Positions 61,907 through 64,000 of a DNA stretch of 64,000 nt are shown here, one piece after another. The notes under the pieces are model-generated. The model saw only the letters and a program-made list of their open reading frames with translations. It searched no databases and was not told the origin of the DNA. The DNA lies in NCBI RefSeq assembly GCF_001420695.1, contig NZ_LJJB01000013.1, positions 124,065 through 188,064 of the forward strand. Direction: 5' to 3'. A program made the position numbers and the translations under genes. The DNA is from Brevibacillus choshinensis (GTDB lineage: Bacteria; Bacillota; Bacilli; Brevibacillales; Brevibacillaceae). How positions within the stretch are numbered: the stretch's first letter is position 1; each line of letters begins with the position of its first letter.

Positions 61907-63109
61907 ATGGCACGTGTTTTATTTATTAATGGTGGATCAGAAGGACATATCAATCCAACAATTGGAGTGGTACAAGAGCTTATCTCGCGTGGAGAAGAGG
62001 TAGTGTACTTTACGATAGAAGCTTTTCGAGAGCGTATGGAGAAGACGGGAGCTACTGTACGAACATTTGACGGTCAAAAATTTATAGAAGCGTTTATCTC
62101 AGGTGGAAGAAGTTATTTACTGCAGAGAGTCAACGGTCTTTTACATACGGCAGATATCGTGATACCTAGCGTTCTTGAACAGATCAAAGGAGAGCATTTT
62201 GATTACATCATCCACGATTCCATGTTTGGTTGCGGACGGATACTGGCGCAGATCCTGAAGCTTCCCTCAATTAATTCTTGTACTTCTTTTGCGCAGACAA
62301 AAGCATCATTCGATGAAGAGTTGGATCAGCTTACTAAAAAAATTCCTACAGAAATAGTGAAACCAACACAAGATGAATTTCAAGCGCTGACGAAAAGAGT
62401 GAAGGAAAAATATGGTGTGGAGATTGATTCTCCATATGAAGTTTTTTGTAATCCTGCACCACTTACCATCGTTTATACAACTAGGGAGTTTCAACCTTTT
62501 GGAGAAGCATTCGACCAAACTTACAAATTTGTAGGTCCATCCATCTCTTCACGATTGACGGAGGAAAACTTCGACCTTACTGCAATCAAGGGAAAAAGCC
62601 CCATTTACATATCGCTGGGTACTGTCGTAAACCAATCGATTGATTTCTATAAGCTTTGTTTTAAGGCATTTGGGAGCACGGATCATACCGTTGTCATGTC
62701 TATTGGAAATAAAGTTCAAATTACTGATTTGGGGGAAATTCCTCAAAACTTCGTTGTAAAAAGTTATGTTCCACAAATTGATGTACTAAAATATGCGAAA
62801 TTATTTATTACACATGGTGGAATGAACAGTACCAATGAAGGTCTCTATTTCGGAGTTCCACTCGTTGTAATCCCACAAAGTGCGGATCAGCCAATCATTG
62901 CCGGGCAAGTTGCCAATATCGGAGCAGGCATTGCATTACAAATGCAATGCTTGACTGCAGATCAACTACGTGAAACCGTAGATCATGTGTTAAACCACCC
63001 AACTTTCCATAAAGCTGTTGCAAATATTAGGGAATCCTTTCAACGATCAGGTGGGTATCACCAAGCTGTTGATGAGATTTTCGAATTTAAAAGTCAATAT
63101 CATATCTAA
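61907..63109 (+). CDS. Macrolide-type UDP-glycosyltransferase (MGT/YjiC family)
   Basis: A 400-residue GT-B enzyme of family GT1: N-terminal acceptor domain ('FINGGSEGHINPTIGVVQEL', with His of 'GHINP' as likely catalytic base) and C-terminal donor domain with the nucleotide-sugar motif 'SYVPQIDVL...FITHGGMNSTNEGLYFGVPL', 'PQSADQP'. It transfers glucose or another sugar to macrolides, flavonoids or similar small molecules, often as self-protection or detoxification. ATG 61907 has AAGGAG 8 nt ahead. AT-richer than the core chromosome; solitary. Confidence 0.92.
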   Translation: MARVLFINGGSEGHINPTIGVVQELISRGEEVVYFTIEAFRERMEKTGATVRTFDGQKFIEAFISGGRSYLLQRVNGLLHTADIVIPSVLEQIKGEHFDYIIHDSMFGCGRILAQILKLPSINSCTSFAQTKASFDEELDQLTKKIPTEIVKPTQDEFQALTKRVKEKYGVEIDSPYEVFCNPAPLTIVYTTREFQPFGEAFDQTYKFVGPSISSRLTEENFDLTAIKGKSPIYISLGTVVNQSIDFYKLCFKAFGSTDHTVVMSIGNKVQITDLGEIPQNFVVKSYVPQIDVLKYAKLFITHGGMNSTNEGLYFGVPLVVIPQSADQPIIAGQVANIGAGIALQMQCLTADQLRETVDHVLNHPTFHKAVANIRESFQRSGGYHQAVDEIFEFKSQYHI

Positions 63110-63487
63110 ATATAAATATTTCTTAGCTGCATTGGATGAGGCTGCCGTTACAATCGGCAGCTTCGTTTCGTTCATGTAGACAGGTTCGAGTTACGGAGTA
63201 ACATTTCACCATTCTTACCGAACCTGTTGTCACCACCGCCCAGCTTTTCGTACTTAGGCAGGAGCCAGAACCTTTGACACCACATCTGGTCGAATTTTCG
63301 CGAACGATGGGCAGCGTGCAAACCCGTGAAGCTTTTTTCCTCCGTTTACGATACATTAGAATTGCAGTAATCCCGTTTACCAGTATATGGACGAATAACG
63401 TGTTACCTAAAGGGACCAACCCGTTTCAGTTATTACTGTTTTTTTGTATAGTATAAGTAAGTTAAAAATTCAGAAAAGGGTGAATAT
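63110..63487. other. Intergenic region
   Basis: Carries the terminator 63141-63170. The minus-strand frame 63177-63270 reads 'LLPKYEKLGGGDNRFGKNGE' then 'MLLRNSNLST', which looks protein-like but has no start; possible relic. TATAGTATAA near 63447 could be the -10 of the next gene. Confidence 0.4.
63141..63170 (+). terminator. Terminator of the glycosyltransferase gene
   Basis: GCTGCCG / CGGCAGC stem, 7-nt loop, TTCGTTTCGTT tail. Confidence 0.7.
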
Positions 63488-64000
63488 ATGAAATCGAGTA
63501 GTGATGTACTATCTTTTCCTTATCCCTTTAATGAAAGTAATGTCTACAGGTACTCTAACAACGCAATTCCATTACATCTACAGAATTCCATAGAGCTGAC
63601 ATATCAATATTTAGATGAAATTAGTCTGAAAAGAGATCTGCTTACAAACCATCCGGAACGATGTTATCAATCATCACCTCATTCGATGGATGCACAATGG
63701 GAAATTGTTGATCTCATTATTCATAATCTTGTTTTTTATTATCCAGATAAGTTTGAATTAGAAAAGAAAGATGAACAGTGGATCTTTTCAAATGTCCAGA
63801 CAAAAGAAAAAATTGCCTTTACATTTGGTGACAGAACAACTCTTGAGGTAGAGCCTTTAGATTTTATTGGGCGTCATGTTCAAGAAGATTTAATCTTAAT
63901 GATGCAGCGGGATGGTAACCTATTTTTAGATGCTGGACAGCTATGCTTTCCAGCGAATTGGTCCTTGTATTTTGACCTAGGTATGACTTTTAAAGAAATA
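63488..64000 (+). CDS. Heme-dependent oxidative N-demethylase-like protein (DUF3445), 5' part
   Basis: ATG 63488 after AAAAGGGTG opens a frame of 171 codons that runs off the window. It reads like the HODM alpha-subunit/DUF3445 family: 'SFPYPFNE' start, 'LTNHPERCYQ', 'QEDLILMMQRDGNLFLDAGQ', 'LCFPANW'. The PAS-fold HODM subunit binds heme b and demethylates dimethylamine-type substrates. The C-terminal half with other heme contacts is not visible. AT-rich. Confidence 0.75.
   Translation, partial: MKSSSDVLSFPYPFNESNVYRYSNNAIPLHLQNSIELTYQYLDEISLKRDLLTNHPERCYQSSPHSMDAQWEIVDLIIHNLVFYYPDKFELEKKDEQWIFSNVQTKEKIAFTFGDRTTLEVEPLDFIGRHVQEDLILMMQRDGNLFLDAGQLCFPANWSLYFDLGMTFKEI

Noticed and set aside
63123-63419. 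98-codon minus-strand frame after the glycosyltransferase
   Set aside because: Overlaps a terminator and has mixed composition; an alternative frame looks more protein-like but lacks a start, so neither is called a gene.
1-64000. CRISPR arrays, tRNA or rRNA genes
   Set aside because: No regularly spaced direct repeats and no tRNA-like cloverleaf or rRNA sequence noticed; the CTAACGGGTTC copies are irregularly spaced over 12 kb and not an array.

Overview
The window looks like a chromosomal piece of a low-to-mid G+C Gram-positive soil bacterium, most likely Brevibacillus or a close Paenibacillaceae relative. This is inferred from strong GGAGG-type ribosome sites, frequent TTG/GTG starts, RocR/RpiR/PucR-type regulators, a CspA-family gene and gene content; no rRNA or marker gene is present to prove it. 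The first ~46 kb is compact metabolic chromosome. The last ~18 kb is looser accessory sequence with small orphan genes, pseudogenes, IS remnants and a dispersed intergenic repeat.

Region by region: (1) 1-2228: end of an XRE-type regulator, a small orphan gene and selO on the minus strand. (2) 2485-17302: one long plus-strand operon of 13 genes behind a good sigma-A promoter: M81 (MlrC-like) peptidase, RpiR regulator, a five-gene Dpp/Opp-type peptide importer, three beta-lactamase-fold hydrolases without signal peptides, an N-succinylamino-acid-racemase-type enzyme next to a GNAT acyltransferase, and a DppA-type D-aminopeptidase. Together these read as import of D-amino-acid-containing (muropeptide-like) peptides, intracellular cleavage, and D-to-L conversion. 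(3) 17453-22907: a cold shock gene (minus), a sensor kinase/LytTR response regulator pair, then an APC permease and an SDR dehydrogenase behind a structured leader with terminators. (4) 23034-30987: a RocR-like sigma-54 activator divergent from a histidine-utilisation operon (hutU, hutI, an orphan LivJ-type binding lipoprotein, hutH) with a consensus -24/-12 promoter. (5) 31031-39765: a GAF/PucR regulator divergent from a second Dpp/Opp importer that ends with a creatinase-like M24 protein lacking three of five metal ligands. (6) 39964-46030: an AddB-like/AddA-like helicase-nuclease pair.

(7) 46221-64000 is accessory: two paralogous MFS transporters whose promoters share the same AACAA-N9-TTGTT palindrome, the second inside a minus-strand operon with a DUF6530-like protein, a MoxR-type ATPase and a VWA protein; an SMI1/KNR4 immunity-like protein; an MDR oxidoreductase; a polysaccharide deacetylase with a stalk domain; secreted and glycine-zipper orphan proteins; a third MFS exporter; debris (NmrA-like, GIY-YIG, GNAT, DUF6223-like, azoreductase and IS110 fragments); a macrolide-type glycosyltransferase; and the start of a heme-dependent N-demethylase-like gene cut by the window end. 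Seven copies of a repeat (covarying CTAACG-GGTT-CGTTAG hairpin plus terminator-like hairpin) are scattered between 49 and 61.4 kb. No tRNA, rRNA or CRISPR array was seen.
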